DNA of 64,000 nt from Hyphomicrobium_A sp963759735 (GTDB taxonomy: Bacteria > Pseudomonadota > Alphaproteobacteria > Rhizobiales > Hyphomicrobiaceae). This document shows, one piece after another, positions 46,206-55,566 of the stretch (positions within the stretch are counted from its first letter, which is position 1; the number at the start of each line of letters is the position of its first letter). The notes below the pieces were generated by a model that saw nothing but the letters and a program-made list of their open reading frames with translations, was not told the origin of the DNA and did no database searches. A program made the translations under genes and the position numbers. The DNA lies in contig CAVXAF010000007.1 in assembly GCA_963759735.1 (NCBI GenBank), positions 744,001 through 808,000 on the forward strand, written 5' to 3'.

Positions 46206-47459
46206 TCAGACGGGCTTCAGTAGCACGTGCTTCTTCTTGCCCAGCGATAGCTTGATCGTGCCATCGGCGGCGACGTCACTTACCTGAAGCAACGTCTTCT
46301 CGTCGGCCACCGGCTGATCGTTGACGCGCAGTCCGCCGCCCTGGATCTGCCGGCGCGCCTCGCCGTTCGACTTGACGAGCCCCGCCTGCACGAAGGCGGT
46401 CAGCACGCCGACGCCGGCGTCGAGATCTGCCTTCGGCAGCTCCACGGTGGGCAGCCCCTCGGCGCTGGCGCCCTGCTCGAACGTCTGGCGCGCCGTCTCG
46501 GCCGCCGCCTCGGCCTTGGCGCGACCGTGCAGAAGCGCCGTCGCTTCCGTCGCCAGCGCCTTCTTCGCCTCGTTGATTTCGGCGCCCTGCAGCGCGGCGA
46601 GCTTGTCGACCTCGGTCAGTGGCAGCGTAGTGTACAGCTTCAGGAAGCGCGCCACGTCTGCGTCCTCGGTGTTGCGCCAGAACTGCCAGTAATCATAGAC
46701 GGAGAGCTGCTCCTCATTGAGCCAGATGGCGCCAGCCGCCGTCTTGCCCATCTTGGCGCCCGAAGCCGTCGTCAGCAGCGGACAGGTCAGCGCATAGAGC
46801 TGCGGCGTTCCCATTCTGCGCCCAAGATCGATGCCGTTGACGATGTTGCCCCACTGGTCCGAGCCGCCCATCTGCAACCGGCACTCGTGGCGTCGCGCCA
46901 ATTCGACGAAGTCGTAGGCCTGCAGCAGCTGATAGTTGAACTCGATGAACGACAGCTCCTGCTCGCGCTCGAGACGCATCTTCGCCGAGTCCATGGTCAG
47001 CATGCGATTGACGGAGAAGTGACGGCCGACGTCGCGCAGGAAGGCGATGTAGTTGAGGCGCGCCAGCCACTCGCCGTTATCGACCATCGCCGCGTCGGTC
47101 GGCCCGGATCCGAACGTCAGAAACTTGGCGAACGCCTGCTGCATGCCGGTCTTGTTGCGCTCGATATCCTCCAAGGTGAGGATACGGCGTGTTTCGTCCT
47201 TGCCGGACGGATCGCCCACCTGCGTCGTACCGCCACCCATGAGCACGATGGGCTTGCCGCCGGTTTGTTGCAGCCAATGCAACATCATGATGGAGATGAG
47301 GCTGCCGACATGCAGCGACGGCGCCGTGCAATCGTAGCCGACGTAGGCCGTCAGTCCGCCCTTGGTCGCCAGTTCGTCGAGGCCGGCAGTATCCGAGCAC
47401 TGGTGTATGAACCCGCGTTCGGTAAGAATCTTCAGAAAGTCGGAATTGAGTTGGGTCAT
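46206..47459 (-). CDS. tyrS: Tyrosyl-tRNA synthetase
   Basis: A 417-residue class I synthetase. The Rossmann fold carries the HIGH-type motif HVGS (about 51-54, in APSLHVGSLISIMMLHWL), the tyrosine pocket YDCTAPS and YQLLQAYDFVELARRHECRL, the block GGSDQWGNIVNGIDLGRR, and KMGKT for KMSKS. The C-terminal S4-like RNA-binding domain is at about 350-410 (EARRQIQGGGLRVNDQPVAD). It charges tRNA-Tyr and is essential. It is divergent from anmK with about 60 bases between starts, as in many alphaproteobacteria. Confidence 0.97.
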   Translation of the reverse strand: MTQLNSDFLKILTERGFIHQCSDTAGLDELATKGGLTAYVGYDCTAPSLHVGSLISIMMLHWLQQTGGKPIVLMGGGTTQVGDPSGKDETRRILTLEDIERNKTGMQQAFAKFLTFGSGPTDAAMVDNGEWLARLNYIAFLRDVGRHFSVNRMLTMDSAKMRLEREQELSFIEFNYQLLQAYDFVELARRHECRLQMGGSDQWGNIVNGIDLGRRMGTPQLYALTCPLLTTASGAKMGKTAAGAIWLNEEQLSVYDYWQFWRNTEDADVARFLKLYTTLPLTEVDKLAALQGAEINEAKKALATEATALLHGRAKAEAAAETARQTFEQGASAEGLPTVELPKADLDAGVGVLTAFVQAGLVKSNGEARRQIQGGGLRVNDQPVADEKTLLQVSDVAADGTIKLSLGKKKHVLLKPV

Positions 47460-47521
47460 AGGTTGGCTATCAGTTCAGTGTTGGCCGCGGCGGCGGCGGG
47501 AACATGCACGGGAAGGTGACT

Positions 47522-48628
47522 ATGGGCAAGCTGCGGCGCGCGCTGGGACTGATGAGCGGCACTTCGATGGACGGCATCGACGTGGCGCTGCTGGATACCG
47601 ACGGCGACCGCGAGCTGCGGCACGGGCCGGCGGCGAGTTTCGCCTACCCGGCCGAGATCAAGGTCAAGCTGCGCGCTGCCCTCAACGAGGCCAAGGAGCT
47701 GTGCGAGCGCGGCGCGCGTCCGGGCAGCCTCGGCGAGGTCGAGCGGGCGCTGACCGAGCTCAACGCCGATGCGGTTGACCGCTTCCTGCGCGCCAGCGGC
47801 GTCGACAAGGGCAATATCGACATCATCGGCTATCATGGTCAGACGGTGCTGCATGACGCCCCGCGCGGACTGACCGTGCAACTGGGCGATGGGCGCCTGC
47901 TGGCTGAACGTACCGGCGTCGATGTCGTCTTCGATCTGCGCGCCGCCGATGTCGCGGCCGGTGGTCAGGGAGCGCCGCTGGTGCCCGTCTACCATCGCGC
48001 CCTGGCTGGCCAGGTGCCGGAGCTGCCGGCAGCATTCCTCAATATCGGCGGCGTCGCCAACGTGACGTGGATCGGGCGCGACGGGCGCATGCTGGCGTTC
48101 GACACGGGGCCTGGCAACGCGCTTCTCGACGACTGGGTGCTGGCGCGCACCGGCGCCGCTCACGATGCCGACGGCGCCCTCGCGGCCAGCGGGACGTGCG
48201 ACGCCGACGTATTGCAGGCGCTGCTCACCAACAACTATTTCGGCACGCCGCCGCCCAAATCGCTCGACCGCAACGACTTCTCGTCGGCGCCGGTCGAAGG
48301 CTTGTCGCTTGAGGACGGCGCTGCGACGCTTGCCGCATTTACCGCCGCAGCGGTGGGCCGGTCCCGCGAACACATGCCGGAGGAGCCGCGCGTCTGGGTG
48401 GTGTGCGGGGGCGGGCGCAAGAACAAGACACTGATGGCGATGATCGCATCCCACGTGCAGAACGCGGTGGTGCCGGCCGAAGCACTGGGGCTCGATGGAG
48501 ATTTCATCGAGGCCGAGGCGTGGGCCTATCTCGCCGTGCGCTCGGCACTGAAGCTGCCGATCACGTTCCCCGAAACGACGGGCGCGCCGGCTCCGATGAC
48601 CGGCGGCATACTGCTCGGCGCGCGGTAG
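47522..48628 (+). CDS. anmK: Anhydro-N-acetylmuramic acid kinase
   Basis: A 368-residue kinase. LGLMSGTSMDGIDVALLDTD is the ATP-binding start of AnmK. VDIIGYHGQTVLHDAP-type text (IIGYHGQTVLHDAPRGLTVQ), VVFDLRAADVAAGGQGAPLV, FLNIGGVANVTWIG and FDTGPGNALLDDWV complete the family pattern, with VWVVCGGGRKNKTLMAMIAS near the end. It phosphorylates anhMurNAc from peptidoglycan turnover to MurNAc-6-phosphate. The ATG at 47522 has GGGAAGGTG upstream; 47504 is less likely. Confidence 0.96.
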   Translation: MGKLRRALGLMSGTSMDGIDVALLDTDGDRELRHGPAASFAYPAEIKVKLRAALNEAKELCERGARPGSLGEVERALTELNADAVDRFLRASGVDKGNIDIIGYHGQTVLHDAPRGLTVQLGDGRLLAERTGVDVVFDLRAADVAAGGQGAPLVPVYHRALAGQVPELPAAFLNIGGVANVTWIGRDGRMLAFDTGPGNALLDDWVLARTGAAHDADGALAASGTCDADVLQALLTNNYFGTPPPKSLDRNDFSSAPVEGLSLEDGAATLAAFTAAAVGRSREHMPEEPRVWVVCGGGRKNKTLMAMIASHVQNAVVPAEALGLDGDFIEAEAWAYLAVRSALKLPITFPETTGAPAPMTGGILLGAR

Positions 48629-48640
48629 CCCAAGCTCCGT

Positions 48641-48667
48641 ATCCTCGCGGACTTGCGTCCCGAGGAT
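48641..48667 (+). terminator. Strong hairpin after anmK, possible terminator
   Basis: ATCCTCG (48641-48647) pairs with CGAGGAT (48661-48667), and GGAC/GTCC inside adds four pairs around a TTGC loop, with a single bulged C. The stem of 11 pairs begins 12 bases after the anmK stop. There is no T tract, so Rho-independent termination is not certain. Confidence 0.5.
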
Positions 48668-49262
48668 GTCAAAGAACGAGGGAGCGCGGGCGCCAAACGA
48701 CCGCCATCTCAGTAACAAGTCCGGCAGCCTTCCGGCGCCCGCGTGCGGCTACTGCAAAGCCGAGGTTGCTATCTCGGCGTCAACGCGCCTCAGGTCCCAC
48801 CCGGCGACTTCACGTGGCCGGGCTATGCGTCGTTCAGGACCTTTGGCGGCTGCGTTCCCGAGTGAATGTGGGAGCGCCGCTGACGAAGGGCTTCCCTGCG
48901 TCCCATTGCTGGGGGCGCAAGGCCTCGGGCGTTGCCCCGGAATCCGAGAGAGCTACTCTCGCGTCGACGCTGCGAACGGACAGCAACGCCGCCTCAACCG
49001 GGCACCGTTCCTGCCCCGCGTCGGCCGCTCAGCTGATGCGTCCCTCGTGCGAGCAGGAATGAGCGGAGTATGCAGGTGGCGGCGGGGGCGGGGATTAGTT
49101 TGACTTGACGCGAAGCCGACACCCTGGCGCAGAGGTTGGAACTCGCGGGCGGGGCGCTGTTGCGAACCGCGTAAAGGGCGGCCTAACGCGCGACCAATGG
49201 GAACAAAATTGATTTCCGGCGGTTGCACCGAGCAGGGAACCAGTCACCCAGGAAATCGTGCC
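48668..49262 (+). other. Gene-free stretch of about 0.6 kb, with one long-range stem
   Basis: No open frame here has a ribosome-binding site, family motif or codon pattern of its own. The longest (48666-49103) is rich in Ser, Arg and Ala and looks spurious. An inverted repeat CGCGGGCGCC (48685-48694) / GGCGCCCGCG (48734-48743), with CCGG elements between its arms, could form a stem of an unannotated RNA. The stretch separates anmK from fdsD and may be a decayed gene, an sRNA locus or plain spacer. Confidence 0.4.
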
Positions 49263-49571
49263 ATGAACGTCCCCGACATTGTCCGGATGGCGAACCAGAT
49301 CACCGACTTCTTTGCCGTCTATCCAAAGCCGGAGGCACTCGACGGCATTGCCAAGCACATCCATGCGACGTGGGAGCGGCGCCTGCGCGACGCGCTGAAG
49401 GCGCACATCGACACGGGCGGGGCTGGATTGAAGCCCCTCTGCCTCGAGGCGATGACCGTATACTTCAAAGGCCCCTATGTCCCGAACGCCCGGCGCGTTG
49501 ACCCGACAGCATCGGATGCGCCGAAGGGTGCGGAACCGAGTTTTGCAATCGGGGGCGGCGACGGCGGCTGA
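49263..49571 (+). CDS. fdsD: Formate dehydrogenase subunit delta (FdsD-like), orphan
   Basis: A 102-residue protein. MNVPDIVRMANQITDFFAVY then PKPEALDGIAKHIHATWERR and LRDALKAHIDTGGAGLKPLC fit the FdsD family (NAD-dependent, molybdenum formate dehydrogenase delta subunit). The C-terminus is variable and Gly-rich. The ATG at 49263 follows AGGAAA. FdsD normally sits at the end of an fdsGBACD operon and helps mature the catalytic subunit. Here no other fds gene is within the window, so it is separated from its complex. Confidence 0.78.
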   Translation: MNVPDIVRMANQITDFFAVYPKPEALDGIAKHIHATWERRLRDALKAHIDTGGAGLKPLCLEAMTVYFKGPYVPNARRVDPTASDAPKGAEPSFAIGGGDGG

Positions 49572-49592
49572 AGGGCCACCGTAGAATACGCC

Positions 49593-50594
49593 TCAGCGCA
49601 GCAGGTCGCGGATGGTCTGTTCAAGGCCGAGCGTTATGCGCGCCAGGTTGTCATAGTCAACTTGGTCGGGCGTGTCGGTCGCCAAGTGGTAATGCCGATA
49701 GCGGAACAGCGCCGTGTCGGTCACCATGATGGCCGGATAGCCGAACATCCAAAACGACCAGTGATCGGACCAGCCGATGCCGTCGACGAAGTCGGGCGCC
49801 GTGCCGCCGATGGTTGGGAACTGAGCGTGGCTGCGGAAGCTGCCGACCACGTCGTGCAGAAAGGTGCGCCCGCCCGGCAGCGCTACGAAGGCGACGAAGT
49901 TGGCGACGTTCGGAAAAACGAGATCGAACGGGAACGGATACTTCTGCGTGCCGGGCGCATCCGAGAAGGCGCCGATCGTCTCCAGCGAGATCATGCCGAT
50001 GACCTTTTCGCCCGCGTCCTTCAGGCTCTTGGCATAGCGGTAGCTGCCCATGTCCGGCGTGCGGTCGTAGGGCGGCTCCTCGTTGACGAAGAGGACGAGA
50101 CGCAGGCGCTTGTCGCTGGGTGCGGCGTCCTTCAGAAGGCGCGCCAGTTCCAGCACGGCGGCCGAGCCGCTGCTGTTGTCGTTGGCACCCGGCGCGATGC
50201 CGTAGGAATCATAGTGCGCGCCGATGACGAGGCTGGGAGTGTCGGGTCCCGGGCTTGCCGGTGCCAACTCGACCGCAATGTTGCGCACCGGCTTGGCGCC
50301 GATGTCGTAGACCTGCGCCTGCGGCTGATATCCGAGCGCCGACAGCTGGCTTTCGATGTAGGCCGCCGACCGCTCCAGCGCTGCGTAGTGCTCGACGTTG
50401 TGCGGCTCGCTGGCGATGGCCTCGACGTGTCCGCGCAGGCGCGCGGCGACGTCACGCTCGGCATCGCTCACCGGCGCCGGCGTGCCGGCAAAGCTCTCGC
50501 CCGGCAGGCTGAGCGAATACCAGTACGCCGCCGCCAGGGCGGCGATAAGCAGGAGCAGCAGCCCTGCAACCCACAGAGCTACCATCTTGATCAC
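49593..50594 (-). CDS. M28 family zinc aminopeptidase, membrane-anchored
   Basis: A 333-residue protein with one N-terminal membrane helix (about 4-26). The M28 domain follows, with metal ligands in IGAHYDSYG (His, Asp), PGANDNSSGSAAVLE (Asp), LFVNEEPPY (catalytic Glu pair), MISLETIGAF and a His in FRYRHYHLATDTPDQVDYDN. It is probably a periplasmic or membrane-facing dizinc aminopeptidase (bacterial leucyl or Yfb-like). It lies 12 bases downstream of the alpha/beta hydrolase gene, so the two may form an operon. Confidence 0.85.
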   Translation of the reverse strand: MIKMVALWVAGLLLLLIAALAAAYWYSLSLPGESFAGTPAPVSDAERDVAARLRGHVEAIASEPHNVEHYAALERSAAYIESQLSALGYQPQAQVYDIGAKPVRNIAVELAPASPGPDTPSLVIGAHYDSYGIAPGANDNSSGSAAVLELARLLKDAAPSDKRLRLVLFVNEEPPYDRTPDMGSYRYAKSLKDAGEKVIGMISLETIGAFSDAPGTQKYPFPFDLVFPNVANFVAFVALPGGRTFLHDVVGSFRSHAQFPTIGGTAPDFVDGIGWSDHWSFWMFGYPAIMVTDTALFRYRHYHLATDTPDQVDYDNLARITLGLEQTIRDLLR

Positions 50595-50606
50595 GCGGAT
50601 ATCCGG

Positions 50607-51380
50607 TTAGTCGGCATCGGCGCCTGCATCGTCGGCGCCCGCACCCGTTGATTCTTCTGCCCGCTCGATTTCGCGCTGACGCTGACGCTCGCGCTCTTTC
50701 TCCCTCTCGCGCTCCTTGTCCTTGGCGCGATCGATCTCGGCCTGCTCCAGGCGGGCATCGACATAGGCGCCGACGGCTTCCTTCAGGTCTTCTGTCTTGT
50801 TCTCGAAGAAGTGGTTGGCACCGGGTACGACCTGATGCGTGATCTTGATGCCGCGCTGCGTCTTCAGGCGCTGTGACAGCTCGCCGACCGAGTGGGAGGG
50901 CACGACGCGGTCCTTGTCGCCGTTGATCATCAGGCCTGATGACGGGCAGGGGGCGAGGAAGGAGAAGTCATAGAGGTTGGAGGGCGGCGCCACGCAGATG
51001 AAGCCCTCGACCTCGGGGCGGCGCATCAGCAGCTGCATGGCGATCCAGGTGCCGAACGAGACGCCGGCGATCCAGCAGCTCTTGGCGTCCGGCTTGACGA
51101 TCTGCAGCCAGTCGAGGGCCGAGGCCGCATCCGACAATTCGCCCGGACCACCGTCCCAGATACCCTGGCTGCGGCCGACGCCGCGAAAATTGAAGCGGAG
51201 GACCGAAAAGCCCCGCTCCACGAAGGTGTGATAGAGCGTGTAGACGACTTGATTGTTCATCGTCCCGCCGAATTGCGGGTGGGGATGCAGGATCAGCGCG
51301 ATCGGGCTGTCGTTGGCCGGCTCGTGGTGATAGCGGGCTTCGAGACGGCCCGCAGGCCCATTAATGATCAGCTCGGGCAT
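50607..51380 (-). CDS. Alpha/beta hydrolase with charged C-terminal tail
   Basis: A 257-residue hydrolase. LILHPHPQFGGTMNNQVVYT (oxyanion region), FNFRGVGRSQGIWDGGPGEL and CWIAGVSFGTWIAMQLL (nucleophile elbow G-V-S-F-G) are typical of the YpfH/carboxylesterase-like group, with ANHFFENKTEDL supplying the His. Residues about 211-257 form a very charged helix (DKEREREKERERQRQREIER) that ends in Asp/Ala repeats and is not part of the fold. The substrate is unknown. It probably shares a transcript with the M28 peptidase. Confidence 0.85.
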   Translation of the reverse strand: MPELIINGPAGRLEARYHHEPANDSPIALILHPHPQFGGTMNNQVVYTLYHTFVERGFSVLRFNFRGVGRSQGIWDGGPGELSDAASALDWLQIVKPDAKSCWIAGVSFGTWIAMQLLMRRPEVEGFICVAPPSNLYDFSFLAPCPSSGLMINGDKDRVVPSHSVGELSQRLKTQRGIKITHQVVPGANHFFENKTEDLKEAVGAYVDARLEQAEIDRAKDKEREREKERERQRQREIERAEESTGAGADDAGADAD

Positions 51381-51475
51381 CAGAATTCCAACTCTTAGGG
51401 GCTGCGGATGGGCCGGCGACGCGAGAGCGTGCGGCAGAGGCCTAGTCAGGCATCGGAATCGGACACACCGAAACC

Positions 51476-51504
51476 TTGACTTGTGGGCTCGGAATTTTCA
51501 TATT
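51476..51504 (+). promoter_or_regulatory. Predicted sigma70 promoter of the suf operon
   Basis: TTGACT (51476-51481) and CATATT (51499-51504) are spaced by 17 bases. Transcription should start near 51511, giving a leader of about 140 bases to the iscR-like GTG start. The Irr-like palindrome lies immediately downstream. Confidence 0.65.
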
Positions 51505-51513
51505 CCCAGAGAC

Positions 51514-51530
51514 TTTAGAACCGTTCGAAA
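51514..51530 (+). promoter_or_regulatory. Irr-box (iron control element)-like palindrome
   Basis: TTTAGAACCGTTCGAAA is TTTAGAA-N3-TTCGAAA, one base away from a perfect 7-base palindrome and close to the ICE consensus TTTAGAA-N3-TTCTAAA of Rhizobiales Irr. It spans roughly +3 to +20 of the predicted transcript, a position from which Irr would repress when iron is low. Confidence 0.65.
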
Positions 51531-51652
51531 GAGTGCGGGCTGACCTTGGTCAGTCCCCGCCCGGCACGGTGGCGCTTCTTAGCACATGGCCCGGTGCCAG
51601 TTGCAAGAGAAAGCGCCTGGCAGCCAGCGGCGGGTTTAGTGGAGGAAGTGGC

Positions 51653-52114
51653 GTGGAGCTTAATACAAAGGCACGGTACGCGGTGATGGCCATGGCGGAT
51701 CTCGCCAAGTACGGGGCTGTCGCGGCGGTGCCACTTTCTGCCATAGCCGAGCGGCAGGGCCTGTCTTTGGCTTATCTCGAGCAGATCTTTCTGCGCCTGC
51801 GACGTGCCGGATTGGTCGACAGCGCGCGCGGTCGCAGCGGCGGCTATGCGCTGGCGCGGCCGGCGGACGCCATTCACATCGACGAAATCATGCGCGCGGT
51901 CGAGGAGGAGACGCGGCTGACGCGCTGCCTCGACGGCGACGTCGGCTGCCTCGGTGACCGCCGCTGTCTGACGCACGGCCTGTGGCACGCGCTCGGCGCC
52001 CACATCGTGGCGTTTCTCGCCGACGTGTCCCTGCAGGAGGTCGTCGACGGCATTCCGGCGGCCAAACTGCCTGCGCGCGTTGACCGGCGGCAGCCGGAGT
52101 TGATCGGTCCATGA
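51653..52114 (+). CDS. iscR: Rrf2-family Fe-S cluster regulator (IscR-like)
   Basis: A 153-residue Rrf2 regulator from the GTG at 51653, chosen because GGAGGAAG precedes it and VELNTKARYAVMAMADLAKY is the normal Rrf2 start. The winged helix is LSLAYLEQIFLRLRRAGLVD, and RGRSGGYALARP forms the wing. Three Cys with a His (CLDGDVGCLGDRRCLTH) make the usual [2Fe-2S]-binding segment at about 88-105. It should sense cluster demand and adjust suf expression. It overlaps the following desulfurase gene by ATGA. Confidence 0.93.
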   Translation: MELNTKARYAVMAMADLAKYGAVAAVPLSAIAERQGLSLAYLEQIFLRLRRAGLVDSARGRSGGYALARPADAIHIDEIMRAVEEETRLTRCLDGDVGCLGDRRCLTHGLWHALGAHIVAFLADVSLQEVVDGIPAAKLPARVDRRQPELIGP

Positions 52115-53241
52115 CGCAGACACGCACATATCTCGACCACAACGCGTCCTCGCCGCTGCGCCCTGAAGCGCGCGCCGCGATGCTGGCGGCGCTCGATGTG
52201 ACGGGCAATCCGTCATCGGTGCACACCGAGGGCCGGCGCGCGCGTGCCGTGATCGAGACGGCGCGTGAAGCAGTGGCGGCGCTGGTCGGGGCGAAGCCGG
52301 GCGAGGTGGTGTTCACCAGCGGCGCGAGCGAAGCCAACAATTGCGTCATAGCGGCAGGCTGGAAGACGATCTGCGTGTCGGCGATCGAGCATGACTCGGT
52401 GCTGGCGCCGGCGCGCGCATGCGGCGCCAAGGTGATCGCGCTGCCGGCACGCTCAGACGGGATGGTCGATCTGGATGCTGTCGCCGATCAACTCGCTAAC
52501 GCGGCCGGCGCCGGCGAGCGATTGCTGCTCAGCGTGATGCTGGCGAACAACGAGACCGGCGTTGTCCAACCCGTAGCGGCGGCCGCGGAGTTTGCGCGCG
52601 CGCACGGAATTTCGTTGCACGTCGATGCGGTGCAGGGGCCGGGGCGCCTGTCAGTGAACTTCGCCACCCTCGGCGCGGATACGCTGACCATCTCGGGTCA
52701 TAAGCTAGGTGGGCCGCGTGGCGTCGGCGCCCTCATCATTCGCGATGGCGTCAATCTGCCGGCCCTGATCAAAGGTGGCGGGCAGGAGCGACGGCGGCGC
52801 GGTGGCACCGAGAACGTCGCAGGCATCGCCGGTTTCGGCGCCGCGGCAGAGCGGGTGGCGCGGGAAGCGGGTCAAGCAGCGCGCATCAAGGTGTTGCGCG
52901 ACAAGCTCGAGGCCGGCATCGCGGCAGCGACGCCGCAGGCCGTTATTATCGGCCAGAGTGCGCCGCGCATCACCAACACCTCATGCATCGCCATGCCCGG
53001 GAGGGCATCGGAGACAATGGTCATCCGCATGGATCTCGAGGGTGTGGCGGTCAGCGCCGGCGCGGCATGCACTTCCGGCAAGATCGGCGCCAACAGCGTG
53101 CTGGTAGCCATGGGGCTCGGCCCCGACATCACCGGCTCGGCCGTGCGCGTGAGCCTCGGCCCCGAGACGACCGACACCGACATCGCCGCCTTCCTGGCGG
53201 CTTGGCAGAAAGCAACAGGCGGCGCGGCACTCGCCGCGTGA
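52111..53241 (+). CDS. Cysteine desulfurase, IscS/NifS-like (class I-type)
   Basis: A 376-residue PLP enzyme. YLDHNASSPLRPEARAAM, TSGASEANNCVIAAGW, VMLANNETGVVQPVAAAAEF and the Lys in TISGHKLGGPRGVGALII form the catalytic core, and GAACTSGKIGANSV carries the active Cys. It liberates sulfur from cysteine as a persulfide. A second, SufS-type desulfurase closes the operon, so the pair splits the work or serves different acceptors. Confidence 0.93.
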   Translation: MTQTRTYLDHNASSPLRPEARAAMLAALDVTGNPSSVHTEGRRARAVIETAREAVAALVGAKPGEVVFTSGASEANNCVIAAGWKTICVSAIEHDSVLAPARACGAKVIALPARSDGMVDLDAVADQLANAAGAGERLLLSVMLANNETGVVQPVAAAAEFARAHGISLHVDAVQGPGRLSVNFATLGADTLTISGHKLGGPRGVGALIIRDGVNLPALIKGGGQERRRRGGTENVAGIAGFGAAAERVAREAGQAARIKVLRDKLEAGIAAATPQAVIIGQSAPRITNTSCIAMPGRASETMVIRMDLEGVAVSAGAACTSGKIGANSVLVAMGLGPDITGSAVRVSLGPETTDTDIAAFLAAWQKATGGAALAA

Positions 53242-53273
53242 GCCGGAAATTTTGAGACGTTGAAAGGGTAGTT

Positions 53274-54743
<1,470 letters not shown>

Positions 54744-54810
54744 TCGCCGGCCCGCTCAATATTGAAAGACACGCCGAGTCGGCGCTCGGAAAACTAGGGA
54801 AGTAAGTAGA

Positions 54811-55566
54811 ATGCTCGAGATCAAAGACCTGCACGTGAAGATCGCCGACGAGGATCGCGAGATCCTCAAGGGTTTGACGCTCACCATTCCCAAGGGCGAA
54901 GTGCACGCCATCATGGGCCCGAACGGATCGGGCAAGTCGACGCTCGCCTACGTGCTCGCCGGCCGCGAGGACTACGAGGTGACGAGCGGCGACATCCTGT
55001 GGAACGGGGAGAGCATCCTCGAGATGGAGCCGGAAGAGCGTGCCGCCAAGGGCGTGTTCCTGGCCTTCCAGTATCCGATGGAGATTCCCGGCGTCGCCGG
55101 CCTCACCTTCCTGCGCACGGCCACCAACGCGGTGCGCAAGGCGCGCGGGCAGGCCGAGATGTCGACGCCCGAGTTCATGAAATTCGTGAAGGCCAAGGCC
55201 GAGCGGCTCAACATCAACATGGACATGCTGAAGCGGCCGGTGAACGTGGGCTTCTCGGGCGGCGAGAAGAAGCGCTCGGAAATCCTGCAGATGGAAGTGC
55301 TGGAGCCGACCCTGTGCGTGCTCGATGAGACCGATAGCGGCCTCGACATCGACGCGCTGCGCATCGTCGCGGACGGCGTCAATTCCATGCGCGCCAAGGA
55401 CCGCTCGATGCTGGTCATCACCCACTACCAGCGACTGCTGAACTACATCGTCCCCGATCGCGTGCACGTCATGGTCGACGGCAAGATCCGCAAGTCGGGC
55501 GATGCGTCGCTGGCCAAGGAGCTCGAGAAGTCGGGCTATGCAGAATACCAGGCGAAGGCGGCGTAA
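54811..55566 (+). CDS. sufC: Fe-S cluster assembly ATPase SufC
   Basis: A 251-residue ABC-type ATPase. Walker A IMGPNGSGKSTLAYVLAGR, the Q-loop FQYPMEIPGVAGLTFLRTA, signature NVGFSGGEKKRSEILQMEVL and Walker B LCVLDETDSGLDIDALRIVA are SufC-specific, with the H-switch at VITHYQRLLNYI. It drives the SufB-SufD rearrangement that exposes the cluster site. Its stop touches the sufD start without a gap. Confidence 0.97.
   Translation: MLEIKDLHVKIADEDREILKGLTLTIPKGEVHAIMGPNGSGKSTLAYVLAGREDYEVTSGDILWNGESILEMEPEERAAKGVFLAFQYPMEIPGVAGLTFLRTATNAVRKARGQAEMSTPEFMKFVKAKAERLNINMDMLKRPVNVGFSGGEKKRSEILQMEVLEPTLCVLDETDSGLDIDALRIVADGVNSMRAKDRSMLVITHYQRLLNYIVPDRVHVMVDGKIRKSGDASLAKELEKSGYAEYQAKAA

Noticed and set aside
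48666..49103. A 145-codon open frame in the gene-free stretch
   Set aside because: It begins at an ATG with no ribosome-binding site, has low complexity and no match to any pattern known to me; noted as part of the spacer instead.
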